From Knoellia subterranea KCTC 19937 (GTDB lineage Bacteria; Actinomycetota; Actinomycetes; Actinomycetales; Dermatophilaceae), in contig NZ_AVPK01000001.1 in the NCBI RefSeq assembly GCF_000768685.1, positions 62,001 to 126,000 of the forward strand: a DNA stretch of 64,000 bases, read 5' to 3'. Positions 26,926 to 35,414 of this stretch are shown in pieces. The notes under the pieces are model-generated. The model had not been told where the DNA came from. It did not search any database and worked only from the letters and a program-made list of their open reading frames with translations. The translations under genes and the position numbers were made by a program. The first letter of the stretch is position 1, and every line of letters begins with the position of its first letter.

Positions 26926-28152
26926 TCAGCCGCCTGAGACAGAGAGCTCGGCGTGAGCGATCTGCTCGCGCTGAGCCTCGTCGAGGTCACGGGAGCGCAG
27001 CCAGTTCTCGGGGAGGGCGACGACGCGGGGTGAACCCGCGCGGCCACGCTGCCCCTCGGCAGGGTCACCGGGCCAGGGTGCGTCGAGGTCCATCGTGCCG
27101 ATGAGATCGTCGAGGGCCTGGAGGCTGTCGACGAGGGCGAGCTGGTTGCGGACGGTGGAGCCGGCCGGGAAGCCCTTGAGGTACCACGCGATGTGCTTGC
27201 GTATGTCGCGGCAGCCGCGCAGCTCGTCGCCGTCGTAGAAATCCACGAGGTATGCCGCGTGACGGCGGAGCGTGTCCGTCACCTCCCGCAGGCTCGGCTG
27301 CACCCGCGCGGTCGTGCCGGCGAAGGCCGCCGCGAGATCGGTGAAGAGCCACGGCCGACCGAGGCATCCACGACCCACGACGACGCCGTCGCAGCCGGTC
27401 TCGGCGACCATGCGCAGTGCGTCCTCAGCGGACCAGATGTCGCCATTGCCGAGGACCGGCACGGTGGTCACGGCTTCTTTGAGGCGGGCGATGGCCGACC
27501 AGTCCGCCTGGCCCGAATACGCCTGTGCCGCAGTCCTTCCGTGCAGTGCGACGGCCGCCGCACCTTCGCCCTCGGCAATTCGACCGGCGTCGAGGTAAGT
27601 GATGTGGTCGGCGTCGATCCCGATGCGCATCTTGACCGTGACCGGCACGTTGTGGGGGCTGGCCTCACGCACGACGTTGCTGATGATTCCGCGGAAGAGC
27701 TCGGTCTTCCACGGCAGAGCCGCTCCCCCGCCCTTGCGGGTCACCTTGGGCACGGGGCACCCGAAGTTGAGGTCGATGTGGTCGGCGCGGTCCTCGGTGA
27801 CGAGCATGCGGGCGGCGAGTCCTGCGGTGGCCGGGTCGACCGAGTAGAGCTGGACCGAGCGCGGGTGCTCCTCCGGACCGTGGCTGATGAGGCGCATCGT
27901 CTCCGGGGTGCGCTCGACGAGCGCCCGGGAGGTCACCATCTCGTTGACGTAGAGGCTCGTCGCACCACTCGCGCCGCCGAGATCCGCACCGGCAGAACCG
28001 GACTCACGGCACAGCCTGCGGAACGCCCTGTTCGTGATGCCGGCCATCGGCGCGAGGACGACGGGCGACTCGATGGTGTGGCGCCCGATCTGCAGCGGTG
28101 GCAGAACGGGCTTCGTGGCGGTGGCGGGTTCGCCGGTCAACGCGGTAGTCAT
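26926..28152 (-). CDS. dusB: tRNA-dihydrouridine synthase
   Basis: 408-residue FMN enzyme reducing uridines in the tRNA D loop. TIM-barrel motifs: VVLAPMAGITNRAFRRLC, catalytic Cys132 in DLNFGCPVPKVTRKGGGAAL, and GVVVGRGCLGRPWLF near the phosphate site. Between RRLC and LYVNEM there is a longer insert (SGSAGADLGGASGATS) than the usual few residues. The tail has a short Arg/Gly linker (GDPAEGQRGRAGSPR). Reads leftwards and diverges from the sulfurtransferase at 28186. Confidence 0.94.
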   Translation of the reverse strand: MTTALTGEPATATKPVLPPLQIGRHTIESPVVLAPMAGITNRAFRRLCRESGSAGADLGGASGATSLYVNEMVTSRALVERTPETMRLISHGPEEHPRSVQLYSVDPATAGLAARMLVTEDRADHIDLNFGCPVPKVTRKGGGAALPWKTELFRGIISNVVREASPHNVPVTVKMRIGIDADHITYLDAGRIAEGEGAAAVALHGRTAAQAYSGQADWSAIARLKEAVTTVPVLGNGDIWSAEDALRMVAETGCDGVVVGRGCLGRPWLFTDLAAAFAGTTARVQPSLREVTDTLRRHAAYLVDFYDGDELRGCRDIRKHIAWYLKGFPAGSTVRNQLALVDSLQALDDLIGTMDLDAPWPGDPAEGQRGRAGSPRVVALPENWLRSRDLDEAQREQIAHAELSVSGG

Positions 28153-28185
28153 GGCCCTTCAGTCTCTCACTGGTTGACTGGCGGC

Positions 28186-29016
28186 ATGTCCACGCTGATC
28201 TCGCCTCCCGAACTGGCCGCCGCGATCGAGGCCGGGACCATCCGCGTCCTCGACGTGCAGTACTCCCTCGCGGGCGACGGACCTGCCCTGTATGCCGCGG
28301 CGCACGTCCCCGGGGCCCCTCACCTCGATCTCGACGCCGTTCTCGCCGGTCCGGCGGGTGCCGGGGGCCGCCACCCGCTCCCGGAGCCCTCGGTGATGCA
28401 GGCGGGGCTGCGTGCCCTCGGCGTCAACGACGGCGACGCGATCGTCGTCTACGACCAGTCGACGTCGCTCGCGGCGGCCCGGGCCTGGTGGACGCTGCGG
28501 TGGGTTGGCGTGACGGAGGTGCGGGTCCTCGACGGCGGACTCGCGGCCTGGCGGGCCTTCGGCGCCGAGGTCACCAGCGAGGTGCCTCGTCCCACGCCCG
28601 GCACGGTGACGGTGCGGCCGGGATCGGTTCCCGTCCTCGATGCCGAGGGTGCCGCGCGAACGGGGGCGGATGGCATACTCCTCGATTCCCGTGCGGGAGA
28701 AAGATTCCGGGGCGAGACGGAACCGATCGACCCGGTGGCCGGCCACATCCCTGGGGCACGCAACGCTCCCATGGCGGATCAGCTCGAGGCCGACGGACGG
28801 TTCCGGTCCTCCGATGAGCTGCGCGCCTACTTCGGGGGGTTGGGCGTGGACGGTTCGGCGGAGGTGGGAACGTACTGCGGGTCGGGTGTCACCGCGTCGC
28901 ACACGGCTTTGGCTCTGCACCTTGCCGGGTTCGAGGCGACGCCCTACATCGGGTCGTGGAGCCACTGGATCACCGATCCGGAGCGGCCGGTGGCCACCGG
29001 ACCGGCGGAGGGTTAG
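28186..29016 (+). CDS. Thiosulfate/3-mercaptopyruvate sulfurtransferase
   Basis: 276-residue two-domain rhodanese. The first domain is inactive (VVYDQSTSLAAARAWWTLRW, with Asp in the Cys position); the second has Cys231 in GTYCGSGVTASH, the loop type of tandem sulfurtransferases. Moves sulfane sulfur to cyanide or thiols; cytosolic. ATG at 28186. Its stop overlaps by four bases the stop of the converging sigma-like gene (29013-29016). Confidence 0.92.
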   Translation: MSTLISPPELAAAIEAGTIRVLDVQYSLAGDGPALYAAAHVPGAPHLDLDAVLAGPAGAGGRHPLPEPSVMQAGLRALGVNDGDAIVVYDQSTSLAAARAWWTLRWVGVTEVRVLDGGLAAWRAFGAEVTSEVPRPTPGTVTVRPGSVPVLDAEGAARTGADGILLDSRAGERFRGETEPIDPVAGHIPGARNAPMADQLEADGRFRSSDELRAYFGGLGVDGSAEVGTYCGSGVTASHTALALHLAGFEATPYIGSWSHWITDPERPVATGPAEG

Positions 29017-30686
29017 GGCGCCAGAGCCACGGTCGAGCCGGCACTGCCGGCAAGCGGACCGTCCTGCGAATTCGGAAGCAACGACACGCGCTGCAGAGCA
29101 CCGGTGACGACGTTCCAGGCCAGCAGATGCCGCCCGTTCCACCGGATGAGGACGCGGTCGTTGTATGCCCAGCCGAGGACCTCGCAGCTGCCCACACTCT
29201 CGCCCTGGGCCCCCGACGCGGCCAGCAGGCGCGACGGCCGCGCACTGTCGACGTCGATCGTGAAGACGCCCTCGCGAGGCCCCGCACTGCGCACCTCGGC
29301 GATGCCGTTCACCGCCGCCTCACCGAGGAAGCCACAGGCGGCCAGCCGACCCACATCGTTGGTGAACGTGGCGCCCTCTGTCCCACCGAAAAGTCGTGGC
29401 CCGGTCTGGCTGCCCGTGGTCGCGCCTCGTTCATCGAAGTCGAGGATCCTCATCTCATCCGCCGCCCCGCTCTCGACCGCGTAGCGCCCCGGATAGGCGA
29501 CCTGTGCGAGCCGCTCGACGGCCCCGGTCGACGGCGTGATGCGCCACCGTTGCGTCGCCGAGGCAGCGATGACATGGAGACCGTCGGGGCTCCACCCGCC
29601 CTGTTCGAGACGGCTGTCCGGGACGGCGAACGAGGTCACCTCACCCGTGAACGCATCGAGCACGAGGACCTTGTTCGGCTGGAAGAACACGACCTGGCGA
29701 CGGTCGTCCGCGATCGCCGTCACCTCCAACGGCTCCGAGCTGTTGCCGTCCGGGTCGAGGTTGCGGACGAGCGGGATGCGGTCGACGAGAACGTAGGGTT
29801 CGGCGCCCATCGTCGGACGGAACAGAACGGCGCGCAGTCCCCCGTCGACGTGACGCAGCATCACCGCACGCACGGGTGCGGAACTGTTCCCGATCTCCGT
29901 CAGGGTCGGCATCGCCGTGTCCGGCCCGAAGTCGATGACCGGGGGCAGCCCGAGCTGGCCTCGCACGATGTCGTCGATCTCGGGAAGGCTCCACACCTGA
30001 TCCGGCGTGGGCCCGACCTGCATCGTGACGTGGAACAGGTCGAAGGAGTTCGAGTTCCACTCGGCCGCAGCCGAGCCGGAGACCGACGGGCGAGGGCCGG
30101 GTCCGGGCTGTGCGTCCCCTCCGTCACGCCCCGGGAGAACGAATGCCCCCGCCACGACGATCGCCGCCACACCCACGACCGCGAGACCCTTCCTGCGTCT
30201 CTGCCGTCGCTTCTCGTCGGCGCGGACAGCGGCCGCCTGGACGAAGTCCTGCTCGGCGACGGGTGCTGCCAGGTCCTCGAGCAGTCCCGCGACGCCGCCG
30301 CTGAGGTGAGATCGAGTCCGGACCTGACCGACCGGAATACCCAGGATCTGCGCGGTCTCACCCTCGCTCCGGTGCTCGAAGTGCCGAAGCACCGCGACGG
30401 CACGGTCCTTGGGTGTCAGGCCCTCCAGCACCTTGCGCGCGTGGGCATCGCTGTGCCGCAACGACTTCGGCTCGTGATAGAGCGATCGGCGCACCTCGAT
30501 GTCCGGCGACTCGTCCTTGAGGTGACTCCAGTGCAGGGCAAGGTCGGCGAAGGCGGAGCGGGTGTGCTCCTCGGCCTGCACGACATCACCGCACAGGAGG
30601 AAGGCCGCCCGCAGCAGTTCGTGCTGTCGTGCGCGCACGAACTCTTCGAAGTCGTCGCCGAGGGCGACCTTCGTGGACCGGGCCAC
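29013..30686 (-). CDS. Sigma-factor-like N-terminus fused to a membrane span and beta-propeller-like domain
   Basis: 557 residues from a GTG at 30686. Residues 8-60 resemble sigma region 2 of SigE-family ECF factors (DDFEEFVRARQHELLRAAFL, LCGDVVQAEEHTRSAFADLA). Residues about 93-150 resemble region 4 (GLTPKDRAVAVLRHFEHRSE, ETAQILGIPVGQVRTRSHLS). A basic RRQRRRKG and one span (VVGVAAIVVAGAFVLP) follow near 175-195. Residues 205-557 are repetitive beta-strand modules (PLEVTAIADDRRQVVFFQPN, WSPDGLHVIAASATQRW) like a propeller and would lie outside the cell. Possibly a membrane-tethered sigma factor or a repurposed scaffold. Confidence 0.75.
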   Translation of the reverse strand: MARSTKVALGDDFEEFVRARQHELLRAAFLLCGDVVQAEEHTRSAFADLALHWSHLKDESPDIEVRRSLYHEPKSLRHSDAHARKVLEGLTPKDRAVAVLRHFEHRSEGETAQILGIPVGQVRTRSHLSGGVAGLLEDLAAPVAEQDFVQAAAVRADEKRRQRRRKGLAVVGVAAIVVAGAFVLPGRDGGDAQPGPGPRPSVSGSAAAEWNSNSFDLFHVTMQVGPTPDQVWSLPEIDDIVRGQLGLPPVIDFGPDTAMPTLTEIGNSSAPVRAVMLRHVDGGLRAVLFRPTMGAEPYVLVDRIPLVRNLDPDGNSSEPLEVTAIADDRRQVVFFQPNKVLVLDAFTGEVTSFAVPDSRLEQGGWSPDGLHVIAASATQRWRITPSTGAVERLAQVAYPGRYAVESGAADEMRILDFDERGATTGSQTGPRLFGGTEGATFTNDVGRLAACGFLGEAAVNGIAEVRSAGPREGVFTIDVDSARPSRLLAASGAQGESVGSCEVLGWAYNDRVLIRWNGRHLLAWNVVTGALQRVSLLPNSQDGPLAGSAGSTVALAP

Positions 30687-30714
30687 GCCCCCAGTCTTCC
30701 CCACCGCACAGCGC

Positions 30715-30756
30715 TGTGTGCCCCATCGCGAGCCAGGGCTCGTGATGGGGCACACA
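30715..30756 (-). terminator. Terminator-like palindrome after the FMN reductase gene
   Basis: 20-base arms (30715-30734 and 30737-30756) match with one exception that pairs as G-U in one RNA strand. It begins 15 bases beyond the leftward stop at 30771. Its core GTGCCCCATCACGA recurs at 21613-21626. Confidence 0.7.
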
Positions 30757-30770
30757 AGGGGCGCCGCGGG

Positions 30771-31430
30771 TCAGTCCGAGACGCGTCGGAGCAGCTCGGT
30801 GAAGTCGGTGACCTCGTCGAAGCGGTCGGTGAAGCCCGCCTCGCGCTGCTCGTCGTCGGCCGGCAGGAAGCCCGCGTGGGCCGCACCGCCACCGAACCCT
30901 GCACCGAGGACCGCCGTGACGAGCTCAGCCGCGGCCCGGTCCACGCGGCGGTCGAGCCCGGTCGTCCCGAAGTCGTCCGTCGCCGCCATCACTCCGGTCG
31001 GCACGACCGACGCGTGGAGATAGCTGAACAGCGGCCGCATCGCGTGGTCGAGCATGAGCGAGTGCCGTGACGAGCCACCCGTCGCGGCCACGAGGACGGG
31101 CTTGCCCTCGAGCGCGTTGACGTCGAGGTTGTCGAAGAACGACTTGAACAACCCGCTGTAGGACCCCGAGAACACCGGCGTCACCGCGATGATCGCGTCG
31201 GCGCCGATGACCGTCTCGATGGCGGCCTTGAGGTCACCGGTCGGGAACCGCGTGAGCATCTGGTCGGCGATGGCACGAGCCAACGGCCGCAGCTCGATGA
31301 CCTCGACCGTCGCCGCCTCGCCACGCGCGGTGACGTGCCGGTCGACGGCCTCGGTGAGGCGGTCGGTGAGCAGGCGCGTCGAGCTCGGCTCGGACAGGCC
31401 GGCGGTCACTGCGACGATGCGGCGCGTCAT
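30771..31430 (-). CDS. NAD(P)H-dependent FMN reductase, CE1759 family
   Basis: 219-residue flavodoxin-like reductase (MTRRIVAVTAGLSEPSSTRL at the N-terminus, VTPVFSGSYSGLFKSFFDNL and AATGGSSRHSLMLDHAMRPL at the flavin site). It begins one base after the stop of the flavin-dependent oxygenase gene, and such pairs are named CE1759/CE1758 from Corynebacterium. It would supply reduced FMN to that partner. The ATG at 31430 is preferred over a longer frame to 31502 that overlaps the partner. Confidence 0.92.
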   Translation of the reverse strand: MTRRIVAVTAGLSEPSSTRLLTDRLTEAVDRHVTARGEAATVEVIELRPLARAIADQMLTRFPTGDLKAAIETVIGADAIIAVTPVFSGSYSGLFKSFFDNLDVNALEGKPVLVAATGGSSRHSLMLDHAMRPLFSYLHASVVPTGVMAATDDFGTTGLDRRVDRAAAELVTAVLGAGFGGGAAHAGFLPADDEQREAGFTDRFDEVTDFTELLRRVSD

Positions 31431-31431
31431 G

Positions 31432-32529
31432 TCAGGCCTCCACAGGGATTCCGTCGAGCGCGACGAGGCGCTCGGCGTGGCGGGGTGCCGTGGCCGGCAC
31501 ATGGGCGGGACGACGGGCGTCGGCGATCTTGCGCAGCTCGGGGACGACCTCGCCTCCGAGGATCTCGAGCTGCTCGAGGACCGTGTTCAGCGGCAGTCCC
31601 GCGTGGTCGATGAGGAACAGCTGGCGCTGGTAGTCACCGACGTGGTCGGCCATCGTGGCGTAGCGCTCGATGACCTGCTGCGGCGAGCCGACGGTCAGCG
31701 GGGTCTCGCGGGTGAACTCCTCGAGCGACGGGCCGTGTCCGTAGACCGGCGCGTTGTCGAAGTAGGGACGGAACTCACGCACCGCGTCCTGGCTGTTCTT
31801 GCGCATGAACACTTGACCACCGAGGCCGACGAAGGCCTGGTCGTGCTTGCCGTGGCCGTGGTGCTGGAAGCGGCGACGGTAGAGGTTGACCATCTGCTTG
31901 GTGTGCGACAGCGGCCAGAAGATGTTGTTGTGGAAGAAGCCGTCGCCGTAGTAGGCCGCCTGCTCGGCGATCTCTGGGCTGCGGATCGACCCGTGCCACA
32001 CGAACGGCGGGATGCCGTCGAGCGGACGCGGCGTCGAGGTGAAGCCCTGGAGCGGCGTGCGGAACTTGCCCTGCCAGGTGACGTTCTCCTCGGTCCAGAG
32101 CTTGCGCAGGAGCGCGTAGTTCTCGACGGCGAGGTTGATGCCCTCGCGGATGTCCTTGCCGAACCAGGGGTAGACCGGGCCGGTGTTGCCGCGGCCCATC
32201 ATGAGGTCCATGCGGCCGTCGGACAGGTGCTGGAGGTAGGCGTAGTCCTGCGCGATGCGCACCGGGTCGTTCGTCGTGATGAGGGTCGTCGACGTCGACA
32301 GGACGATCCGCTCTGTCTGCGCGGCGATGTTCGCGAGGAGGACCGGCGGGTTCGCGGGGGCGGCGAACGGCGGGTTGTGGTGCTCGCCGGTCGCGAAGAC
32401 GTCGAGCCCGACCTCCTCCGCCTTCTTGGCGATGGCGACGGTGGCCTTGATGCGCTCGTTCTCCGAGGGCGTGTGGCCGGTGGTCGGGTCGGTCGTGACG
32501 TCCCCAACGGTGAAGATTCCGAACTCCAT
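31432..32529 (-). CDS. LLM-class flavin-dependent oxidoreductase, CE1758 family
   Basis: 365-residue luciferase-like TIM barrel (MEFGIFTVGDVTTDPTTGHT start; VFATGEHHNPPF, GRGNTGPVYPWFG, FVWHGSIRSPEIAEQAAYYG, LTVGSPQQVIERYATMADHV). A two-component monooxygenase with the FMN reductase encoded directly downstream; the substrate is unknown. The ATG at 32529 gives the family's typical N-terminus. The palindrome TGAATGTTCA (32555-32564) lies 26 bases upstream and may bind a regulator. Confidence 0.93.
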   Translation of the reverse strand: MEFGIFTVGDVTTDPTTGHTPSENERIKATVAIAKKAEEVGLDVFATGEHHNPPFAAPANPPVLLANIAAQTERIVLSTSTTLITTNDPVRIAQDYAYLQHLSDGRMDLMMGRGNTGPVYPWFGKDIREGINLAVENYALLRKLWTEENVTWQGKFRTPLQGFTSTPRPLDGIPPFVWHGSIRSPEIAEQAAYYGDGFFHNNIFWPLSHTKQMVNLYRRRFQHHGHGKHDQAFVGLGGQVFMRKNSQDAVREFRPYFDNAPVYGHGPSLEEFTRETPLTVGSPQQVIERYATMADHVGDYQRQLFLIDHAGLPLNTVLEQLEILGGEVVPELRKIADARRPAHVPATAPRHAERLVALDGIPVEA

Positions 32530-32554
32530 CGTGGTCACTCCTGTCGTTAGTAGT

Positions 32555-32564
32555 TGAATGTTCA
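32555..32564. promoter_or_regulatory. Candidate operator TGAATGTTCA
   Basis: Perfect 10-base palindrome between the divergent-facing ends of the LLM and CNNM genes, followed by CTGAACAGG; half-sites TGAA/TTCA resemble MarR-family sites. No regulator gene adjoins it. Confidence 0.3.
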
Positions 32565-32627
32565 TCTACCTGAACAGGATAGCTGTCGGATCCATTCCCG
32601 GGGCGACCTGCCCGTATGCCGGCCGCG

Positions 32628-33944
32628 TCACTCGGGCGCGACCCGCACCCTGGCGATCCTGCGACCGTCCATCTCCAGCACCGTGAGCACGCGTCCGTCG
32701 ACGGTGACCGAGTCCCCCACAGTTGGGATCCGTTGCAGGTGCTCGAGCACGAGGCCGGCGACGGTCGAATAGCGCTCGACCTCGAGCTCCGCACCGGTGA
32801 CCTCGGCGAAGTCGGTGAGGGGCGTTGCGCCGTCGAACTCGTGGACGTCGTCGCCAGCACCCTCGGAGCGCGCTGCAAGTGCACCCGCGGGACCATCCTC
32901 GGCCGGGTCGTATTCGTCGCGGATCTCCCCCACGAGCTCCTCGACGATGTCCTCGAGCGTGACGATGCCATCGGTGCCGCCGTATTCGTCGACGACCAGG
33001 GCCATGTGCACGCCCTCGCGCATCTGGGTGAGGGCGGAGAGCACGCGTCCGCTGCTCGGCATGACGGTGATGTCGCGCACGAGCGGCGCGATCGTGCGAC
33101 CCGCGTCGGCTCGACCAGCCTCGCCAGCCTCTTCACTCAGCAGGTCCCGCACATGGACGAACCCGACGACGTCGTCGACGGAGTGGTGGCGCGTCACCGG
33201 GAAGCGCGAGTGCGGCGTCGTCGCGATGACGGAGCGGGCCTGCTCGAGCGTCGTCGAGGTGTCGAGGAAGTCGACCTCGCCACGAGGGCGCATGACCTCT
33301 CGCAGGCTGCGGTCGGTGGCGGCGAAGACGTCCTGGAGGATCTGACGCTCGTCGGCCTCGAGGTCCTTGTGGTGCCCGACGAGGTGCTTGAGCTCGTCCT
33401 CGGTCATCTCGTCACCGGCCGCGTCGGGGTTGCCACCGAGGAGGCGCACGACGACGTTGGTCGACTTCGAGAGGAGCCAGATGACGGGTCGCATGAGCGT
33501 GGCGAACTTCGACAGCGGCGGTGCGACCGCCAGGGCGATGGGCCCGGGCCGCTGGAGCGCGAGTCGCTTGGGCACCAGCTCGCCGAAGACGAGGGACAGG
33601 TAGGCGATGAGCAGCGTCATCACGACCAGCGCGACGGTCTCCGAGGCACTCTCGGGCAGACCGACCTTCTCGAGCAGCGGTGCGACATCCGGGGCCAGGG
33701 TCGTCGCGCCATAGGCAGCCGAGAGGAAGCCGGCCACGGTCACGCCGATCTGGACAGCCGCGAGGAAGGTGTTGGGATCGCGCGCCAGCCCCGCGACCTT
33801 GGCGCCGCGCGACCCGGACTTCTCCAGGGCTCCGAGCTGAGTCTCCCGCAGGGACACGAGCGCCATCTCGGTCGCGGCGAAGACGCCACCGACGAGGACG
33901 AAGAGCAGCACCAGGCCGAAGGCGAGGGCGGTGTCCTGATTCAC
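32628..33944 (-). CDS. CNNM/CorC-type membrane protein with CBS domains (hemolysin family)
   Basis: 438 residues: N-terminal DUF21 membrane domain (about four spans; VFAATEMALVSLRETQLGAL, VFGELVPKRLALQRPGPIAL), a CBS pair (residues about 205-335; MRPRGEVDFLDTSTTLEQAR, HMALVVDEYGGTDGIVTLED) and the CorC_HlyC domain with VDGRVLTVLEMDGRRIARVR. The family is implicated in magnesium/cobalt efflux; exact transport here is unproven. A paralogue lies at 59850-61151. GTG or ATG ambiguity is slight; MNQDTALAFG is used. Confidence 0.92.
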   Translation of the reverse strand: MNQDTALAFGLVLLFVLVGGVFAATEMALVSLRETQLGALEKSGSRGAKVAGLARDPNTFLAAVQIGVTVAGFLSAAYGATTLAPDVAPLLEKVGLPESASETVALVVMTLLIAYLSLVFGELVPKRLALQRPGPIALAVAPPLSKFATLMRPVIWLLSKSTNVVVRLLGGNPDAAGDEMTEDELKHLVGHHKDLEADERQILQDVFAATDRSLREVMRPRGEVDFLDTSTTLEQARSVIATTPHSRFPVTRHHSVDDVVGFVHVRDLLSEEAGEAGRADAGRTIAPLVRDITVMPSSGRVLSALTQMREGVHMALVVDEYGGTDGIVTLEDIVEELVGEIRDEYDPAEDGPAGALAARSEGAGDDVHEFDGATPLTDFAEVTGAELEVERYSTVAGLVLEHLQRIPTVGDSVTVDGRVLTVLEMDGRRIARVRVAPE

Positions 33945-34013
33945 CGGACCCTCCCGCCGTCAGTCGTGGGCAGGGTCCGGATGGGTTTTCGGGGGCGATC
34001 CATGCCGAGGATC

Positions 34014-34919
34014 CTATGGACGTTTGCTGGCAGCGACCTGAGAGCGCGCCGAGTCGAGTCGCTTCTGGGCCGCGATGACGGCCTTGCGTGCGGCCCGTGC
34101 GGCGTCCTCTGCCGCCTCGAGGTCGGCCTGCGCCTGCGCCATCTCCGCCTCCGCCCCGGCCAGCTCCTGCTCGGCGGCCTGACGGGCCTTCTGCGCCGCC
34201 TTCGCCTCGGCCTTGGCCGCCTTCGCCGCCGCGACGGCCGCCGCCAGCTCCTCCTCGGTGAGCTCGTCCTCGTCGACCTCTGCCTCGGGTGAGGACTCGG
34301 GAGACTCGGGTTCCGCGTCGGACCGACCGCCGGGGAGGACGGACATGATCGACCCCGAGCTCGTCAGCCCCACCGCGCCGGACAGATCGACCTCGCCGAA
34401 CCCGCTGTAGCTCAGCGCCCGCGTCAGCTGCCCCGAGGCCACGGCATCCGAGGCGCTCTCGTCCGCGAGCGCGGCGATGGCCGTCGCGCGCACCTCGTCC
34501 CGACCACTCGCGCTCAGAGCGGCGCCTGCCGCCGTGGCCACCTCCGCGACGCGTTCGACGTATGCCGTGATGGTTGCATCCCGCTCGCCCCTCACCGAGG
34601 TGAGGACGCTGGCATCCAGACGGGCCTGCGCGGCGCGCATTCGCGCGCCCAGCCCGACGAGGTCGGCGATGACGCCGCGGTCCTCGCGACTCGCCAGGTT
34701 CATGGCCCACGCCGTCACCGTGGGCTTGCGCAGCGCGAGGATCTCCTTCGCGGCTGCGGTCCCCTCCTTGGCACCGAGCTCCGCGGCCACCTCGGTCTTC
34801 GCCGAGGCGGCCAACGCCTTCCGCGACGCGACGAAGTCGGCCAGCGGGACGGCATACAGGCTTCTCGCTGCGTCAGCGACGATCCGCTGCACGAACTCCC
34901 CCGTGGTGTCGCGGCCCAT
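34014..34919 (-). CDS. Hypothetical protein with Ala-rich coiled coil
   Basis: 301 residues from an ATG at 34919. Residues 1-195 are helical with MGRDTTGEFVQRIVADAARS and KPTVTAWAMNLASREDRGVI. Residues about 200-225 are Ser/Pro/Glu-rich. Residues 228-301 form a long Ala/Glu/Lys coiled coil (EELAAAVAAAKAAKAEAKAA) ending with basic RSQVAASKRP. No signal peptide or enzyme motif. Proteins of this shape occur widely in actinobacteria with unknown role. Confidence 0.75.
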   Translation of the reverse strand: MGRDTTGEFVQRIVADAARSLYAVPLADFVASRKALAASAKTEVAAELGAKEGTAAAKEILALRKPTVTAWAMNLASREDRGVIADLVGLGARMRAAQARLDASVLTSVRGERDATITAYVERVAEVATAAGAALSASGRDEVRATAIAALADESASDAVASGQLTRALSYSGFGEVDLSGAVGLTSSGSIMSVLPGGRSDAEPESPESSPEAEVDEDELTEEELAAAVAAAKAAKAEAKAAQKARQAAEQELAGAEAEMAQAQADLEAAEDAARAARKAVIAAQKRLDSARSQVAASKRP

Positions 34920-34953
34920 GGGGTGACGATATCCGTGTCGGTCGTCGGGCCGA

Positions 34954-35334
34954 CTACGCGTCGAGCTCGTCGGCGACGTCCGGCACCTCGCTCCAACCGG
35001 ACCACACGTCGGACGCGGAGGACATCGTCGCCAAGGGGCGTCCCTGCTCCGCGCCGGCATCGGTGAACCAGACGGTGGACCCCCGTGCACCGAGAGCGTC
35101 CTTCAAAGCGAGGACGAACCGGGTCGCCTCGCCCTGGTCACCCTCGATGCCGAGGACGCGAGGATCGAGCATGAGGGTGAGCGACGTGCTGGCGATCTCG
35201 ACATACCAATCACGGGTCAACGTCGAGCTCTGCGTGATGCGCGCAGGCTCCGGCCACAGGCTCCGCATTACGGCCACGACCTCCATGAGGTCGAACTCCA
35301 TCGGCACCACGGAGAAGAGCATCTCTCCCGACAC
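34954..35334 (-). CDS. Hypothetical protein, about 126 residues
   Basis: The C-terminal part is clearly coding (EFDLMEVVAVMRSLWPEPAR, DWYVEIASTSLTLMLDPRVL, GARGSTVWFTDAGAEQGRPL) and resembles small actinobacterial proteins of alternating strand and helix. The start is uncertain: a GTG at 35334 has GAGGG upstream at a good distance, whereas the ATG at 35322 has its ribosome site too close. The extension to 35862 is antisense to the MFS gene and rejected. Function unknown. Confidence 0.65.
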   Translation of the reverse strand: MSGEMLFSVVPMEFDLMEVVAVMRSLWPEPARITQSSTLTRDWYVEIASTSLTLMLDPRVLGIEGDQGEATRFVLALKDALGARGSTVWFTDAGAEQGRPLATMSSASDVWSGWSEVPDVADELDA

Positions 35335-35414
35335 TGCACCCACCCTCAGCTTGCACGAACCAGCCCTGCTCCGATGATGCCAGAGCACGCGCCCCCGGCG
35401 GGACGGTCGCGGCG

